Assembly (NCBI GenBank): GCA_023445445.1
Contig: JAEXLD010000022.1
Span: forward strand, 1-64,000
Length of the DNA stretch: 64,000 nt
Direction of reading: 5' to 3'
Source: Bacillota bacterium
Lineage (GTDB): Bacteria > Bacillota > Clostridia > Clostridiales > Clostridiaceae
Part shown: piece after piece, positions 34,954-45,044 of the stretch
Layout: each line of letters starts with the position of its first letter
Position numbering within the stretch: position 1 is the first letter of the stretch
The notes under the pieces: model-generated
The model's database searches: none
Seen by the model: the letters and a program-made list of their open reading frames with translations, nothing else
What the model was told of the DNA's origin: nothing
Position numbers and translations under genes: made by a program

Positions 34954-36666
34954 TTACTTTACTGAAAACTTTTTAATTTCCTCATTCATTTCATTAGTAT
35001 TATTACTTAATTCTTCACCAACTTCAGCAATTCCTTGTGCCATTATACTTAATTCTTCTGAAAAATTCTTAATTTCTTCAGAAGAATTAGATATCTCTTC
35101 TAGTAAATCGCTAGCCTTTTCTATAGACTTGAAAATTACTTCCTTTTCTTCTAGTACATTATCCATTTCATTATTTACATAAACTATTTTAGGGAATAAC
35201 TCTACTATCCTATTCACTATTTCTTTAAAAGATACTATAGCTGTATCTATAACTTGGAATTCGTTAGCTAGTTTATTATTAACTATCAATGATAAATCTT
35301 TAACATCATTTCCATCAGATATTACATTTCCTAATAATTTATTAATATCTAGAGATGAATTTTTAACTTCCTCAGCTAATTTTCTTATTTCATTTGCTAC
35401 AACAGCAAAACCCTTACCACTTTCCCCTACTCTAGCCGCTTCAATTGCTGCGTTTAAAGCTAAAAGATTAGTTTGATCTGCTATTGAATCTATAAATATA
35501 GTTATATCCTTAATTCTTCCAAGTGAATGATGTAACCCTTCTAGTTTTTCATTCATATTAAGAGAAGATTCTTCTATATCACTTTTAGATGTTTGAAGTT
35601 CTATTAATGATTTATTATTAAAGTCAAGTTGTTTATTAATTGATACTAATAAAGTATCTATTTCAGTTATTGATAGCTTTACCCCTTCAATTAATTTACC
35701 AAATCCATTTAATAAATTATTAATTCTCTTTGTATCTTCATTTTGAATAAAAATATTAGAATCTATTTCTTGTATAGTTGCAGTAACTTCCTCTGATGAA
35801 GCTGCCATTTCTTTACTTGAGTTAGATAATACCTCTATATTGCTAATTTCTTTTTCTGAAGAAGTCATTATCTTATTTATCATTACAGAAATTTTATCCT
35901 GTAAAATATTTATATAATTTGCAATTAAATTAATTTCATCGCTACCTTCAATAATAATTCTATTAGTTAAATCTCCCTCTGATATATTAACTAAACTATT
36001 AATGACTTTCTTAACTTTTTTATTAATTGATTTTGAAATATAAAAAGACATAGTAGCATATATTAAAATTAAAAATAATGCTAATATTCCAAGCTGAAGT
36101 AAAATAGTATTTTTTATATTAATAATTTTAGTTACATCACTGTCTATTTCTATTATTGCTTTTATTTCCCCATTAGCTGAACTTATTGGATAATAAGCCT
36201 TAATACTTGTCTTATTTTTATCAGTAAACTTATGAGAAACAATTTCTCCATTAAATGCTTTGCTTAACTCATTAGTAATTTTTATTTTTTTACCGAAACT
36301 AAGAAGATTATTATCCGTATCAATTAAAACTTCAGCATCTCCATTACTATCTTTAATTAATATTGCTGAATAGTTTACATCTTCATTATTTTTTCCGTTT
36401 ACTAAATCACTCTTTAACTTTTTATAATCATAGCTTCCAGCAGTTTTATTTTTTAGTATTTCTTCTATATCAGCAGTTGATATAGCTCCCTTTACATTCT
36501 TTCCCATAACTAATACATCTTTTTCAATGGAATTTATTATGTTTCTAAATATTAAAATATTAATAGATAGTAATATAATCATGGCTATAACAGTAATTGT
36601 AATGGTAGTAGTAAATATTTTTCTCCCTATACTCTTCGACTTATTATTATTAATTTTTCTCCTCAT
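34954..36666 (-). CDS. Methyl-accepting chemotaxis protein
   Basis: 570 residues. N-terminal helix (about 18-40), an extracellular sensor of about 145 residues containing a PAS/Cache-like YYPISSANGEIKAIIEID segment, a second helix (about 187-207), HAMP, and the signalling hairpin tip (DQTNLLALNAAIEAARVGE, GFAVVANEIRKLAEE). It relays an external signal to CheA/CheW. GGGGG precedes the ATG. It is monocistronic with its own terminator and divergent from the VanW gene. The ligand is unknown. Confidence 0.93.
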   Translation of the reverse strand: MRRKINNNKSKSIGRKIFTTTITITVIAMIILLSINILIFRNIINSIEKDVLVMGKNVKGAISTADIEEILKNKTAGSYDYKKLKSDLVNGKNNEDVNYSAILIKDSNGDAEVLIDTDNNLLSFGKKIKITNELSKAFNGEIVSHKFTDKNKTSIKAYYPISSANGEIKAIIEIDSDVTKIINIKNTILLQLGILALFLILIYATMSFYISKSINKKVKKVINSLVNISEGDLTNRIIIEGSDEINLIANYINILQDKISVMINKIMTSSEKEISNIEVLSNSSKEMAASSEEVTATIQEIDSNIFIQNEDTKRINNLLNGFGKLIEGVKLSITEIDTLLVSINKQLDFNNKSLIELQTSKSDIEESSLNMNEKLEGLHHSLGRIKDITIFIDSIADQTNLLALNAAIEAARVGESGKGFAVVANEIRKLAEEVKNSSLDINKLLGNVISDGNDVKDLSLIVNNKLANEFQVIDTAIVSFKEIVNRIVELFPKIVYVNNEMDNVLEEKEVIFKSIEKASDLLEEISNSSEEIKNFSEELSIMAQGIAEVGEELSNNTNEMNEEIKKFSVK

Positions 36667-36806
36667 AGTTGCCCCCTAATTTTATATAAAAATAACATAT
36701 TCTATAATTGTAAACATTCTGAAAGTTTTTGTAAATAAATTTGTATCTAATTTATACATTTTATTCAATTTTTTTTAAAATAAATTGAAATTTCTGCCAT
36801 TATTTG

Positions 36807-36835
36807 TTGAAATAATTATTCTTTGGAGTTAAACT
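36807..36835 (+). promoter_or_regulatory. Possible promoter of the VanW-family gene
   Basis: -35 TTGAAA (36807-36812), 17-nt spacer, -10 TAAACT (36830-36835), about 40 bases before the start. Confidence 0.35.
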
Positions 36836-36878
36836 ATATATGTATATATAAAAAAATTTAATAAGAAAGTTGGTACTT

Positions 36879-38189
36879 ATGGATAATAATAATCTTAATA
36901 CAAACATGCCAAAGGAAGTGGTAAAAGGTAAAAAAAGTACAATTTTCAATTCAAAAGGTTTTAAGATTACACTTGTAGCATTTTTAATCTTACTTATTGG
37001 CATAGGCTATTGGTTATTTAGGAATATTAGTTTAATTAGTAGTTATAGTGATAAAGTTTACCCAGGAGCCTATATATTAAGCAAAGATTTATCTGGATTA
37101 AATAGTGAAGATTTACATAATACTCTTATGTCTTTACTAAATGATATAAGCAATAAAGAAGTATTTGTAACAGCAAATGATAAAAAGTTTAATATTTCTT
37201 ATAAGGATTTAGAAGCTAACATAAATTATAATGAATTAGAAGAAAAAATCTTAAGCTTTGGAAAAAATGAAGGATTTTTTAATAAAATCAACTTAATTAA
37301 AAAACCAACAAATAGAGAATATGAATTCGAAGTTTTATTTAATGAAGAGAATTTAGCTAATTTTGTATCTAACATATCTAATGCAGTAGATGTATCTCCT
37401 ACTAATGCTTCTATTAATATTGCTGGTGGAATTAGTATTATTAATGATACAACAGGACTTAAACTAAATTCATCACAACTGCTTGATACAATTAAGAACC
37501 AAATTAAAAATATGAAGGCACCTAATATTATAGAGGTTACTGGAAATGTTGATGTAGTAGAAGCAAATATTACAGCTAGTGCTTTAGCAACAGTTAATAG
37601 TAAAATTTCTTCTTTCTCAACTGGTTATTCAGCTGGTCCAAGTGGGACAAATCTTCAACTAGCAGCAAAGAATATTGATAATACTATAGTTATGCCGGGA
37701 GAAACATTCTCTACTGAAAAGGCTATTGGCCCAACTACAATAGAAAATGGTTTTGTTGAAGCTAATACTTATGTTGCTGGGGAAGTAGTTCCTGGTGTAG
37801 GAGGTGGCGTTTGCCAAGTTGCTTCTACTCTTTATAACACTATGTTAAGATCTGGAATAATACCTAGTGAAAGACTTAATCATATGATGAAGGTTTCTTA
37901 TGTTCCTATAGGCCTTGATGCTACTTTAGCTGACAATCTTATAGATTTAAAGTTTGTCAATGATTTTGATTATCCAATAGTAATCAATTCCTATGCTAGT
38001 AATGGAAAGTTAACTGTAGAGTTTTGGTCTAATAATAGCGTTAAAGATGGTATCACTTATGAACCAGTATCTGTTCCTTTAGGACCTTTAAGTGCAGATA
38101 CATATCTATATGGTTATAATGCTAATGGAGAATTAGTAGTTAATAAATATTTAGATAGAAGTACCTATCAACCACTTCCAAATAATTAA
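36879..38189 (+). CDS. VanW-family cell-surface protein
   Basis: 436 residues. A cytoplasmic N-terminus (about 30 residues), one membrane helix (ITLVAFLILLIGIGYWLF), a YoaR-type peptidoglycan-binding-4 domain, then the VanW domain with FSTGYSAGPSGTNLQLAA, PGETFSTEKAIGPTT, PGVGGGVCQVASTLYNTML and ERLNHMMKVSYVPIGLDAT. Its function is unknown but surface-linked; it is not evidence of vancomycin resistance. The ATG at 36879 has only a weak AAGAAAG upstream; a TTG at 36870 is the alternative. Confidence 0.88.
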   Translation: MDNNNLNTNMPKEVVKGKKSTIFNSKGFKITLVAFLILLIGIGYWLFRNISLISSYSDKVYPGAYILSKDLSGLNSEDLHNTLMSLLNDISNKEVFVTANDKKFNISYKDLEANINYNELEEKILSFGKNEGFFNKINLIKKPTNREYEFEVLFNEENLANFVSNISNAVDVSPTNASINIAGGISIINDTTGLKLNSSQLLDTIKNQIKNMKAPNIIEVTGNVDVVEANITASALATVNSKISSFSTGYSAGPSGTNLQLAAKNIDNTIVMPGETFSTEKAIGPTTIENGFVEANTYVAGEVVPGVGGGVCQVASTLYNTMLRSGIIPSERLNHMMKVSYVPIGLDATLADNLIDLKFVNDFDYPIVINSYASNGKLTVEFWSNNSVKDGITYEPVSVPLGPLSADTYLYGYNANGELVVNKYLDRSTYQPLPNN

Positions 38190-38191
38190 TA

Positions 38192-38228
38192 AAAAAAAGA
38201 TAATTTGCATTATGCAAATTATCTTTTT
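38192..38228. terminator. Bidirectional terminator between the VanW and BaiN-type genes
   Basis: Near-perfect palindrome: A-run, GATAATTTGCA, 3-nt loop, the complement and a T-run. Serves both converging genes. Confidence 0.92.
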
Positions 38229-38231
38229 TTA

Positions 38232-39437
38232 TTAATTTCCTAACATTCCTGCTAAATAACCAGTAGAAAATGCCATTTGTAAGTTAAAACCCCCAGTTTC
38301 TGCATCTATATCTATTACTTCTCCTGCGAAAAATAAATTTTTTATTTTTTTAGATTCCATAGTAGAAGAATTTATTTCTTTTACACTAATTCCTCCACTA
38401 GTTACCATAGCAGCTTTTATAGTAATAGTATCTTCTACTGTTAATTTCATTTCCTTTATATATTCTATTAACTTTAATTCATCTTCTTTTCTTAATTCTG
38501 ATACTTTAACTTCAGTTAAATTTAATATATTTAGTATTTCCTTAATAAAATTTTGAGGTAAATATTCTTTTAAATTATTTAATATACTTTTGTTGCTACC
38601 TCTTATTGTTTTTGATAATTCTTCTTTAGATATATCAGGTAAAAAGTCAATTTTTATATCAACTTCTCCATCCTTTAATAACTTATTTATATAAGAAGAA
38701 AATTTAAGTACTCCTGGTCCTGATATTCCAAAATGTGTGAATATCATATCTCCTTGTCTTTGAATTTTTTTCTTTTTAATAGTAGTACTTATTACTACTT
38801 CCTTCATTGCTACTCCTTGAAGATTTTTAACAAATCCGTCTTTAGTAACTAAAGGTATTAAGGCTGGATAAAAATTATTAATAGTATGGCCATGATTTTG
38901 AAGTATTTCAAACATACTTCCATCAGATCCTGTTGTAGGATGGCTTTTTCCTCCTGTTGTAATTATTACCTTATCAGCTAATATTTCTTTTCCTTCTTCA
39001 GTTACTATTCCTTTAATGGTATCTTCTTCAATTATTAAGTCTTTTACTTTAGTATTATAATAAATTCTTACATCATTTTTCATAAGATCTCTTTTGAAAA
39101 TTTCAATTACTTCATCTGCTTTATCACTTTTTGTAAATACCTTTTGATCATACTCAACCTTATACTCTAATCCCTTACTTGAAAAGTAATCTAAAAGATC
39201 TCTATTAGTAAAAGTATAAAGGGCACTGTATAAAAACTTTTTATTAGTAACAATCTTATCAAAAAACTCTTCTATATCTCTATTATTAGTAATATTACAT
39301 CTTCCACCGCCAGTAAGCTTTAACTTCTTACCTATTTCATCATTTCTTTCAATTAAAACAACCTCATTATTTTTTGAAGCCGAAAGGGCAGCCATAATTC
39401 CTGCTGGACCAGCTCCAATAACTATAACCTTTGACAT
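38232..39437 (-). CDS. NAD(P)/FAD-dependent oxidoreductase, BaiN/HI0933 family
   Basis: 401 residues. N-terminal dinucleotide motif VIGAGPAGIMAALSASK and the family segments GNNEVVLIE-like strand, KLKLTGGGRCNITNN, TTGGKSHPTTGSDG and the C-terminal LFFAGEVIDIDAETGGFNLQMAFSTG. A cytoplasmic flavoprotein; one clostridial relative acts in bile-acid metabolism, but most members have no known substrate. AAGGAG precedes the ATG. It is monocistronic. Confidence 0.92.
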   Translation of the reverse strand: MSKVIVIGAGPAGIMAALSASKNNEVVLIERNDEIGKKLKLTGGGRCNITNNRDIEEFFDKIVTNKKFLYSALYTFTNRDLLDYFSSKGLEYKVEYDQKVFTKSDKADEVIEIFKRDLMKNDVRIYYNTKVKDLIIEEDTIKGIVTEEGKEILADKVIITTGGKSHPTTGSDGSMFEILQNHGHTINNFYPALIPLVTKDGFVKNLQGVAMKEVVISTTIKKKKIQRQGDMIFTHFGISGPGVLKFSSYINKLLKDGEVDIKIDFLPDISKEELSKTIRGSNKSILNNLKEYLPQNFIKEILNILNLTEVKVSELRKEDELKLIEYIKEMKLTVEDTITIKAAMVTSGGISVKEINSSTMESKKIKNLFFAGEVIDIDAETGGFNLQMAFSTGYLAGMLGN

Positions 39438-39495
39438 ATGTATCTCCTTAATTTATCTATATTCTTTGAAATCTATTATATACTAAAAATAAAAA

Positions 39496-39556
39496 GTGTG
39501 AAATATATTATTACTTTTAGTATCTTTATAAACACAATAAATAATATATTTCACAC
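39496..39556 (-). terminator. Long-stem terminator of the ABC exporter operon
   Basis: Perfect 16-bp inverted repeat GTGTGAAATATATTAT / ATAATATATTTCACAC with a 29-nt loop, followed on the minus strand by TTTTTATTTTT. It begins just after the permease stop. Confidence 0.8.
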
Positions 39557-39563
39557 AATATCT

Positions 39564-41213
39564 TTAACTCTTTAATTTACTTTTAGAAATATTAAAGGAC
39601 ACATTCCAAAGTATTAAATCTATTATAATTAAAATAGCTAAGTATATAAAATTTAATAATAGAATTTTACTAATAACAAGATGGATTAAAAGTAAAATTA
39701 TAACACCTCCTAAGGATATAAATAGTGTTATTAAACTTTCACTAGTATTTACAACTTCAAACTTTTGTGAAAATGGAAATACTTTTTTTAAAATTGCAAA
39801 ATTAATTATCATTAATAATATTAAGCTTAAAAATGCAATAATTAAATGAATAATTACCCTAGGTCCAAATATTATTATAAATATTATAGACAGAATTATA
39901 TATGGTCCAAGCAAAAGCTTAAATATTGCAGCTTTAATTACACCTTTAAATATACTTGATATCTTCATTATTGGTGCAACTTCATATATCCATGCGCCTA
40001 AATATTTTTCAGAATATCTAAGCATTACTAAAATATTAGGAATAATTATTGTAAAGGCATATATAGATAAATAAAATCTTGAATTCCTCATGCCCTGAAA
40101 TATTTCACCCATACCATTTCTCTCTATTGCTGGTAAAATGAATATTATTGGTAAAACTATTCCCAAAGCTAAATTAGGATAAACCTTAAGTTTAAATTCC
40201 CTTTCTGAATTAATAATGCCAAGAGTAAAATTAAAGAAAGCTCTTTCACTATTATCTTTACACAATAAATTATTAATTTTAATTAATAGTCTATTCTTTT
40301 CCTTTATTTTTTCTTCATTATTATTTAGTTTTTGAAGATTATTTTCAAAGGATGGTGTCAATTTTATATATATAATTATAGATATTATTGGAACAATTAA
40401 AGCTAGTATACACATTATTAGCTTTATTAAAGTTACTCCTTCTCCTGAGACAATAGAAAGTGGAGCTGAAAACCACATAGGTGGTATTAATAAGTGCCAT
40501 ATCTTTTCTTTGTAAGAAATATTAAATATATCCATAACACCGAAAAATCTAGGAACTATTTGATACATTACTACCATAGCTATACTTAAAACAATTTGAA
40601 CATAATTAATCATATCCTTTAGCTTTTCACCATCAAAAAACTTTAATACAAATAAATATACTAAGGCTGTTACAATTATCATAAATATATCTAATAATAT
40701 GATTTCTAATATAAAAATAAAAGAAAATAATCCACCATATTTCAATGATACTATAAAAGAAACACCAACTAAAGCTAGGGTTAAGTAAATCATATAAATA
40801 ACGATATGAGTTATTTTAGCAGCATTAATAGTCTTACTATCCACTCCTTTAGTAAAAAGTATGTTTTTATCCCTTACATCTAAAATTACATATGAAAAAT
40901 CTGAAATAAAAATAGTTAAAACCATAAACATAATTGCTGAAAAATAAATTGTCATCATATACATTTTGTTAATATCCAATATTAACAAAAGCCCTATAAA
41001 TATACCAAATAAAGCATACATTATTAAAGCTTTATAAAATTGGTTTGAATCTTCTTTATTCTTTCTATTATCATTAAAAACTGTTGCCTTTCTTCTACCG
41101 TCCATAGTTAACTTTATATTTAATATTAATTTAAAGGCATCATAATCTACACCAGCTTTTTTGTATAGTCCTGATAATTTATCTAAAATTTTTAAGACCT
41201 TAAACTCTTTCAT
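39564..41213 (-). CDS. ABC exporter permease, PF16962-like
   Basis: 549 residues with about twelve membrane helices and charged loops. The pattern and its pairing with an ATPase gene fit the putative ABC exporter family PF16962. GAGG lies 7 nt before the ATG and coincides with the end of the ATPase gene two bases away, so translation is coupled. The substrate is unknown. Confidence 0.72.
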   Translation of the reverse strand: MKEFKVLKILDKLSGLYKKAGVDYDAFKLILNIKLTMDGRRKATVFNDNRKNKEDSNQFYKALIMYALFGIFIGLLLILDINKMYMMTIYFSAIMFMVLTIFISDFSYVILDVRDKNILFTKGVDSKTINAAKITHIVIYMIYLTLALVGVSFIVSLKYGGLFSFIFILEIILLDIFMIIVTALVYLFVLKFFDGEKLKDMINYVQIVLSIAMVVMYQIVPRFFGVMDIFNISYKEKIWHLLIPPMWFSAPLSIVSGEGVTLIKLIMCILALIVPIISIIIYIKLTPSFENNLQKLNNNEEKIKEKNRLLIKINNLLCKDNSERAFFNFTLGIINSEREFKLKVYPNLALGIVLPIIFILPAIERNGMGEIFQGMRNSRFYLSIYAFTIIIPNILVMLRYSEKYLGAWIYEVAPIMKISSIFKGVIKAAIFKLLLGPYIILSIIFIIIFGPRVIIHLIIAFLSLILLMIINFAILKKVFPFSQKFEVVNTSESLITLFISLGGVIILLLIHLVISKILLLNFIYLAILIIIDLILWNVSFNISKSKLKS

Positions 41214-41215
41214 GA

Positions 41216-41998
41216 TTATACCTCTTTTACTACTGAAATAAAACTTTCAGCAAGTTCTTTATACTCATGAAATCCTGTAACTTCATTAAATATATTTTCA
41301 AGAGAACTTTCTTTATAACTATTTTTCAATTCTTCAAAATTTCCATCTGCAACAATTTCACCATTATTAATTAAAATGATTCTATCACTTATTTTTTCTA
41401 CTATCTCCATTATATGAGATGAGTAAAATATAGTTTTCCCTTCCTTAGCAAGATAGGCTAATATTTCTTTGATAATCATTACACTATTTGCATCAAGTCC
41501 ACTTAAAGGCTCATCTAAAAATAAAACCTCTGGATTATGAATCAAACTAGCTATAAGAATAAGTTTTTGCTTCATTCCCTTAGAATAAGAAGAAATTCTT
41601 TTACCATAAGAATCTAATATTCCTAGTATATCCATTAGTTTTTTTGCTTTTTCATCAGCCCTATTATATTCAATACCATAAAGTTGTCCAACAAAGGTTA
41701 AATACTCTTTTCCAGTTAAACTATCATATATTTCTGGAACTTCTGGTACATATCCTATTCTTTTCTTATAGCTTTCATTTCCACTTGATATTTCTTCTCC
41801 AAAGACCTTAATTTCTCCTGTATAACCTTTAAGTAAACCAAGTATCAATTTTACTGTTGTGCTTTTTCCTGCTCCATTTGGTCCTATATATCCTATAATA
41901 CTACCCTTACTAACTTTTATGTTAATACCCTTTAAAACTTCCTTATCCCCAAAGTTTTTTCTTAAATCAATTAATTCTAATACCATATTATTTTCCAT
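41216..41998 (-). CDS. ABC transporter ATP-binding protein
   Basis: 260 residues. Walker A GPNGAGKST, signature SYSKGMKQK (the S-K-G-M form of ABC-2 exporters), Walker B VLFLDEPLSGLD, and switch SSHIME. Start ATG 41998 has GAGGTG 5 nt upstream; an ATG or near-cognate at 42013 does not. It forms an operon with the large permease. Confidence 0.9.
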   Translation of the reverse strand: MENNMVLELIDLRKNFGDKEVLKGINIKVSKGSIIGYIGPNGAGKSTTVKLILGLLKGYTGEIKVFGEEISSGNESYKKRIGYVPEVPEIYDSLTGKEYLTFVGQLYGIEYNRADEKAKKLMDILGILDSYGKRISSYSKGMKQKLILIASLIHNPEVLFLDEPLSGLDANSVMIIKEILAYLAKEGKTIFYSSHIMEIVEKISDRIILINNGEIVADGNFEELKNSYKESSLENIFNEVTGFHEYKELAESFISVVKEV

Positions 41999-42059
41999 AT
42001 TATCACCTCTCATATAATTTTACCTAATTCTTACTTAATTGTAAATTTATAAAACACCA

Positions 42060-43034
42060 TTATTTCTTATTATCTTGTAAATTATATCGGAGTATAAAAT
42101 TTCTTTTCATTATTAATAGGTCTTCCATATCATTTAAAAATTGTAATAACTGAGCTCTATTTTCAAACTCTTCTCTAGTTTTAGGAAGTGCCATTTCTCT
42201 AAAGCCTAGCTTTAATAATTTCAATTCTTCTAAAAGCTCTTTGCAATCATTTCTATCTTTAATTTGATCTGAAACATTTTTTGTGAATTTTGATATCATG
42301 TGAGTTTGTTCAAAGGACATATAAAATCTACTGAAATGTGATCTTAATTTCTTTATAATCTCAAATTGATTTTTTCTCATATTCATATAGTCAACATAAT
42401 AATAATTTGATTCTGTAAAATTATTATTATAAATTTTATAAGCTCTATCTAAACTTTCATTTAATCGATTTTCTAAATCTCGAATAAGAATTTCCTCATC
42501 TCTATCCACTGTGTGTGTTAATAAAGACTTAGACATTTTACTTAATATATTTTTATAGCCTTTTTCTATATACTCTTTATCTTTTTCAAATTCTTGGTTT
42601 AATGAAGGCATATATAGATTTGCAATTGATGCTATTCCAACTCCTATTATCATTATTAAAAGCTCATTTATTATTAAGTATAGAGAAATTTCATCAGTTA
42701 CTAATATATGAGTTGACAATACTACAGCTGGTACCATTCCCTCTGATACATTACATCTTGATGTAAATGGAATAAATATAATAAGAAATAAAGCAAAAGT
42801 CATAGGATTTTGCCCAATATATTTATATATCACAACCGACAAAAAAATTGCTACTGTACAAGCTATAATTCTATTTTTGCCTACAATTAATGCTTTTTTT
42901 CTAGTGTCTTGAATACTTAAAATAGCAATAACAGCAGCTACAGTTGCAAATTGTAAATTTAGTTCATTTGCTATAACTAAAGCTATAGTAGCTGATACAG
43001 TCATTTTAAAAGCTAAATTATATATATATTTCAA
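42060..43034 (-). CDS. FUSC/aromatic-acid-exporter-like membrane protein
   Basis: 324 residues. The N-terminal 150 residues hold about six membrane helices (FATVAAVIAILSIQDTRKKA is typical of the ArAE/YqjA group), followed by a helical cytoplasmic domain of about 170 residues rich in charged residues. The start is TTG at 43034, with GGGGGGAG about 4 nt upstream; a further in-frame ATG at 43076 would lie within the preceding gene. Possible role: efflux of an aromatic or amphiphilic acid. It follows the radical SAM gene by 11 bases. Confidence 0.75.
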   Translation of the reverse strand: MKYIYNLAFKMTVSATIALVIANELNLQFATVAAVIAILSIQDTRKKALIVGKNRIIACTVAIFLSVVIYKYIGQNPMTFALFLIIFIPFTSRCNVSEGMVPAVVLSTHILVTDEISLYLIINELLIMIIGVGIASIANLYMPSLNQEFEKDKEYIEKGYKNILSKMSKSLLTHTVDRDEEILIRDLENRLNESLDRAYKIYNNNFTESNYYYVDYMNMRKNQFEIIKKLRSHFSRFYMSFEQTHMISKFTKNVSDQIKDRNDCKELLEELKLLKLGFREMALPKTREEFENRAQLLQFLNDMEDLLIMKRNFILRYNLQDNKK

Positions 43035-43045
43035 ATAACTCCCCC

Positions 43046-43921
43046 CTATTTGAATTTTCTTTTTGCATAACCACATCTTTTACAAAGCTCTTCTACGGCT
43101 TTTCTTTGTGAAAACCCATCATATATATCTAATGCTCTTTTTGAATTAATAATATCTTCTAATTCTTCTTTAAATATGTTTCCTAAAGGTATTTTCCCTT
43201 CACTATCTAAGCAACAAGGCACTACTGTCCCATCTAATAAAATTCCTATTTGGTCTCTTAGACCATGACAAAATACTTCCTCGCTAATTAGGGAAATAGT
43301 AGCATCTGGCCAACTAAACTTTTCTGCCATGTTTAAATATACTCTTTCCTTTAGCTTAATACCTCTTTTATCTAATAATGCATCTTTTATTGAGAAATCT
43401 ATTTTTAACTTATCCTCCATTAATTTTAATATTTCTAAATTCAAATTATTATTTGCTTTTAATTCTTCAGTATCAATATTCCATAATCTAAGAGAACATA
43501 TTATTTCAGTTTTTTCATTTGCTTCTTCAATAAATTGCAAAATATTATTTAAATAATCATAAAAATTAATATTATTTTGATTTGCTTCAAAGCTATGAAG
43601 AGAAATATTTATTTGTCTAACAGCATTAGAATTAATTAATACATCTTTAACATTGTTTATCAAGGTTCCATTACTAGTTATATTAACTTTTATATTTGCT
43701 TCCTTAGCAACTTTAAGAAAGCTTTCCAAATTCTTGTTTAAAAATGGTTCTCCCATTAAGTGTAGATAAATATGATTTGTATACCCTTTAATTTTATTTA
43801 TAATAATTTCAAAGTCATCAGTATCCATAAATCCTAACTCCCTACTAGTCTTAGGGCAAAAATTGCAGCTTAAATTACATATATTAGTTGTTTCTATATA
43901 TATTTTTTTAAATCTTGTCAT
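43046..43921 (-). CDS. Radical SAM protein with C-terminal SPASM-type Cys motif
   Basis: 291 residues. The radical-SAM cluster motif C-x3-C-x2-C is in CNLSCNFCPKT (about 15-22). MGEPFLN follows, and ITSNGTLI is the SAM-binding GxT-type strand. The C-terminal DGTVVPCCLDSEGKIPLGNI and LCKRCG form a SPASM-like auxiliary-cluster region. Such enzymes modify peptides or proteins, but no precursor peptide gene is visible beside it. AAGGAG lies 7 nt before the ATG. Confidence 0.88.
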   Translation of the reverse strand: MTRFKKIYIETTNICNLSCNFCPKTSRELGFMDTDDFEIIINKIKGYTNHIYLHLMGEPFLNKNLESFLKVAKEANIKVNITSNGTLINNVKDVLINSNAVRQINISLHSFEANQNNINFYDYLNNILQFIEEANEKTEIICSLRLWNIDTEELKANNNLNLEILKLMEDKLKIDFSIKDALLDKRGIKLKERVYLNMAEKFSWPDATISLISEEVFCHGLRDQIGILLDGTVVPCCLDSEGKIPLGNIFKEELEDIINSKRALDIYDGFSQRKAVEELCKRCGYAKRKFK

Positions 43922-44039
43922 AAGTAATCTCCTTTTCTTTTATAGAATTAATTTATCATATTATCGTTATTCTTCCAATATATTAAGTAATATGAGATAA
44001 ATATTAAATGAAAAAATATGTAAAGGATGTGAACTTAAC

Positions 44040-44582
44040 TTGGATCCATACAAAGTTTTAGGGGTTTCTCCAAATGCTTCTAAAGATGAAATTAAAAAAG
44101 CTTATAAGAACATATTAGACGAATATGCCTTAGGAAATTCAACAATAGATTCAAGACCCTTAGCTGAAGGGGTTATAAATGATGCTAATATGGCTTATGA
44201 TGTTTTAGTTAATGGTAACTTATATAAAGAAATAAGATCCTATATTGATAATAACAATATTACTGTTGCTGAAAGTAAATTAAATTTATTAGATTTAAAA
44301 AATTCTGCAGAATGGAATTATTTAATGGGATTTGTTTATTTCAAAAAGGGTTGGTTTGATATTGGTGTTCAACACATATTAAAATCTACGGAACTTGACC
44401 CTACAAATGAAGAATACTCCACTACTTTAAAAACTATAAGAAATAGATCAAATGAAATAATTAATTATTACAAACAAAATAATAATCAAAATCCTATGCC
44501 AAATAATAATCAAAATCCTCCACAAAACAATATGAACATGTGTGGTGGTGGTAATATGGGTGGTGGCGGTGGTCTCTGCTAA
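44040..44582 (+). CDS. J-like domain protein lacking the HPD motif
   Basis: 180 residues. It begins with a DnaJ-type fold, MDPYKVLGVSPNASKDEIKKAYKNI, but where HPD should follow it reads DEYALGN, so stimulation of DnaK ATPase is not expected. The middle resembles a TPR pair (YLMGFVYFKKGWFDIGVQHILKSTELDP). The C-terminus is Asn/Pro-rich and ends in a Gly tract flanked by two Cys. The start is TTG at 44040 after AAAGG. It resembles the zinc-binding-poor J proteins of clostridia. Role unknown. Confidence 0.8.
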   Translation: MDPYKVLGVSPNASKDEIKKAYKNILDEYALGNSTIDSRPLAEGVINDANMAYDVLVNGNLYKEIRSYIDNNNITVAESKLNLLDLKNSAEWNYLMGFVYFKKGWFDIGVQHILKSTELDPTNEEYSTTLKTIRNRSNEIINYYKQNNNQNPMPNNNQNPPQNNMNMCGGGNMGGGGGLC

Positions 44583-44588
44583 ATAAAA

Positions 44589-44608
44589 GGAGCTGCAAAG
44601 GCAGCTCC
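44589..44608. terminator. Bidirectional terminator
   Basis: GGAGCTGC/GCAGCTCC stem, 4-nt loop. The minus-strand tail TTTTATTT is good and the plus tail is AAATATATATTTA, so it mainly serves the minus-strand gene. Confidence 0.8.
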
Positions 44609-44618
44609 AAATATATAT

Positions 44619-45032
44619 TTACTCTAGCTGAGTTAATAATCTTCTCATTACATCCTTTAATTTTCCTTCTCCTACTTCTTCATTAACCCCTGCTATTACT
44701 ACTTTTATATCATTATCAGATAAATCCCATTTATATGACTTTACATCTATAATAGAATCCTCTGGCAATAATTCTTCCATATCTGTAGCTAATTCTTCGC
44801 TTAAGCTCATGTATTCATCAAATAACTCATCTTCGCTTAATTCATTTATATCATAATCATCACTAAGTATTTCATTTAAAATATCAATTGAAATACTTAA
44901 GTTATAAGCAAAGGTATCTTCCCTTTTAGTTCCTTTACTCATATCCTTTATAACCTTAAACTCTGAATTTTTTTCTATTTCATTTTTTATTTCTTCAGTA
45001 TCAACTACTTTTCTTCCAAAAGCTATATACAT
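44619..45032 (-). CDS. Acidic cytoplasmic protein of unknown function
   Basis: 137 residues, unusually rich in Asp and Glu in the middle (DDYDINELSEDELFDEYMSLSEE). No signal peptide or membrane segment. The C-terminal VVIAGVNEEVGEGKLKDVMRRL is the best-ordered part. Start ATG 45032 with GGAGG 5 nt upstream. I do not recognise the family with confidence. It follows the CmpB-like gene by 12 bases in an operon. Confidence 0.65.
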   Translation of the reverse strand: MYIAFGRKVVDTEEIKNEIEKNSEFKVIKDMSKGTKREDTFAYNLSISIDILNEILSDDYDINELSEDELFDEYMSLSEELATDMEELLPEDSIIDVKSYKWDLSDNDIKVVIAGVNEEVGEGKLKDVMRRLLTQLE

Positions 45033-45044
45033 ATTTACCTCCAA

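Noticed and set aside
36879..38189. VanW as a vancomycin-resistance determinant
   Set aside because: No vanA/B, vanH, vanX or vanRS genes are present; VanW-domain proteins are common surface proteins in clostridia.
43046..43921. RiPP (modified peptide) cluster around the radical SAM gene
   Set aside because: No small precursor peptide, peptidase or recognition-domain gene is visible beside it.
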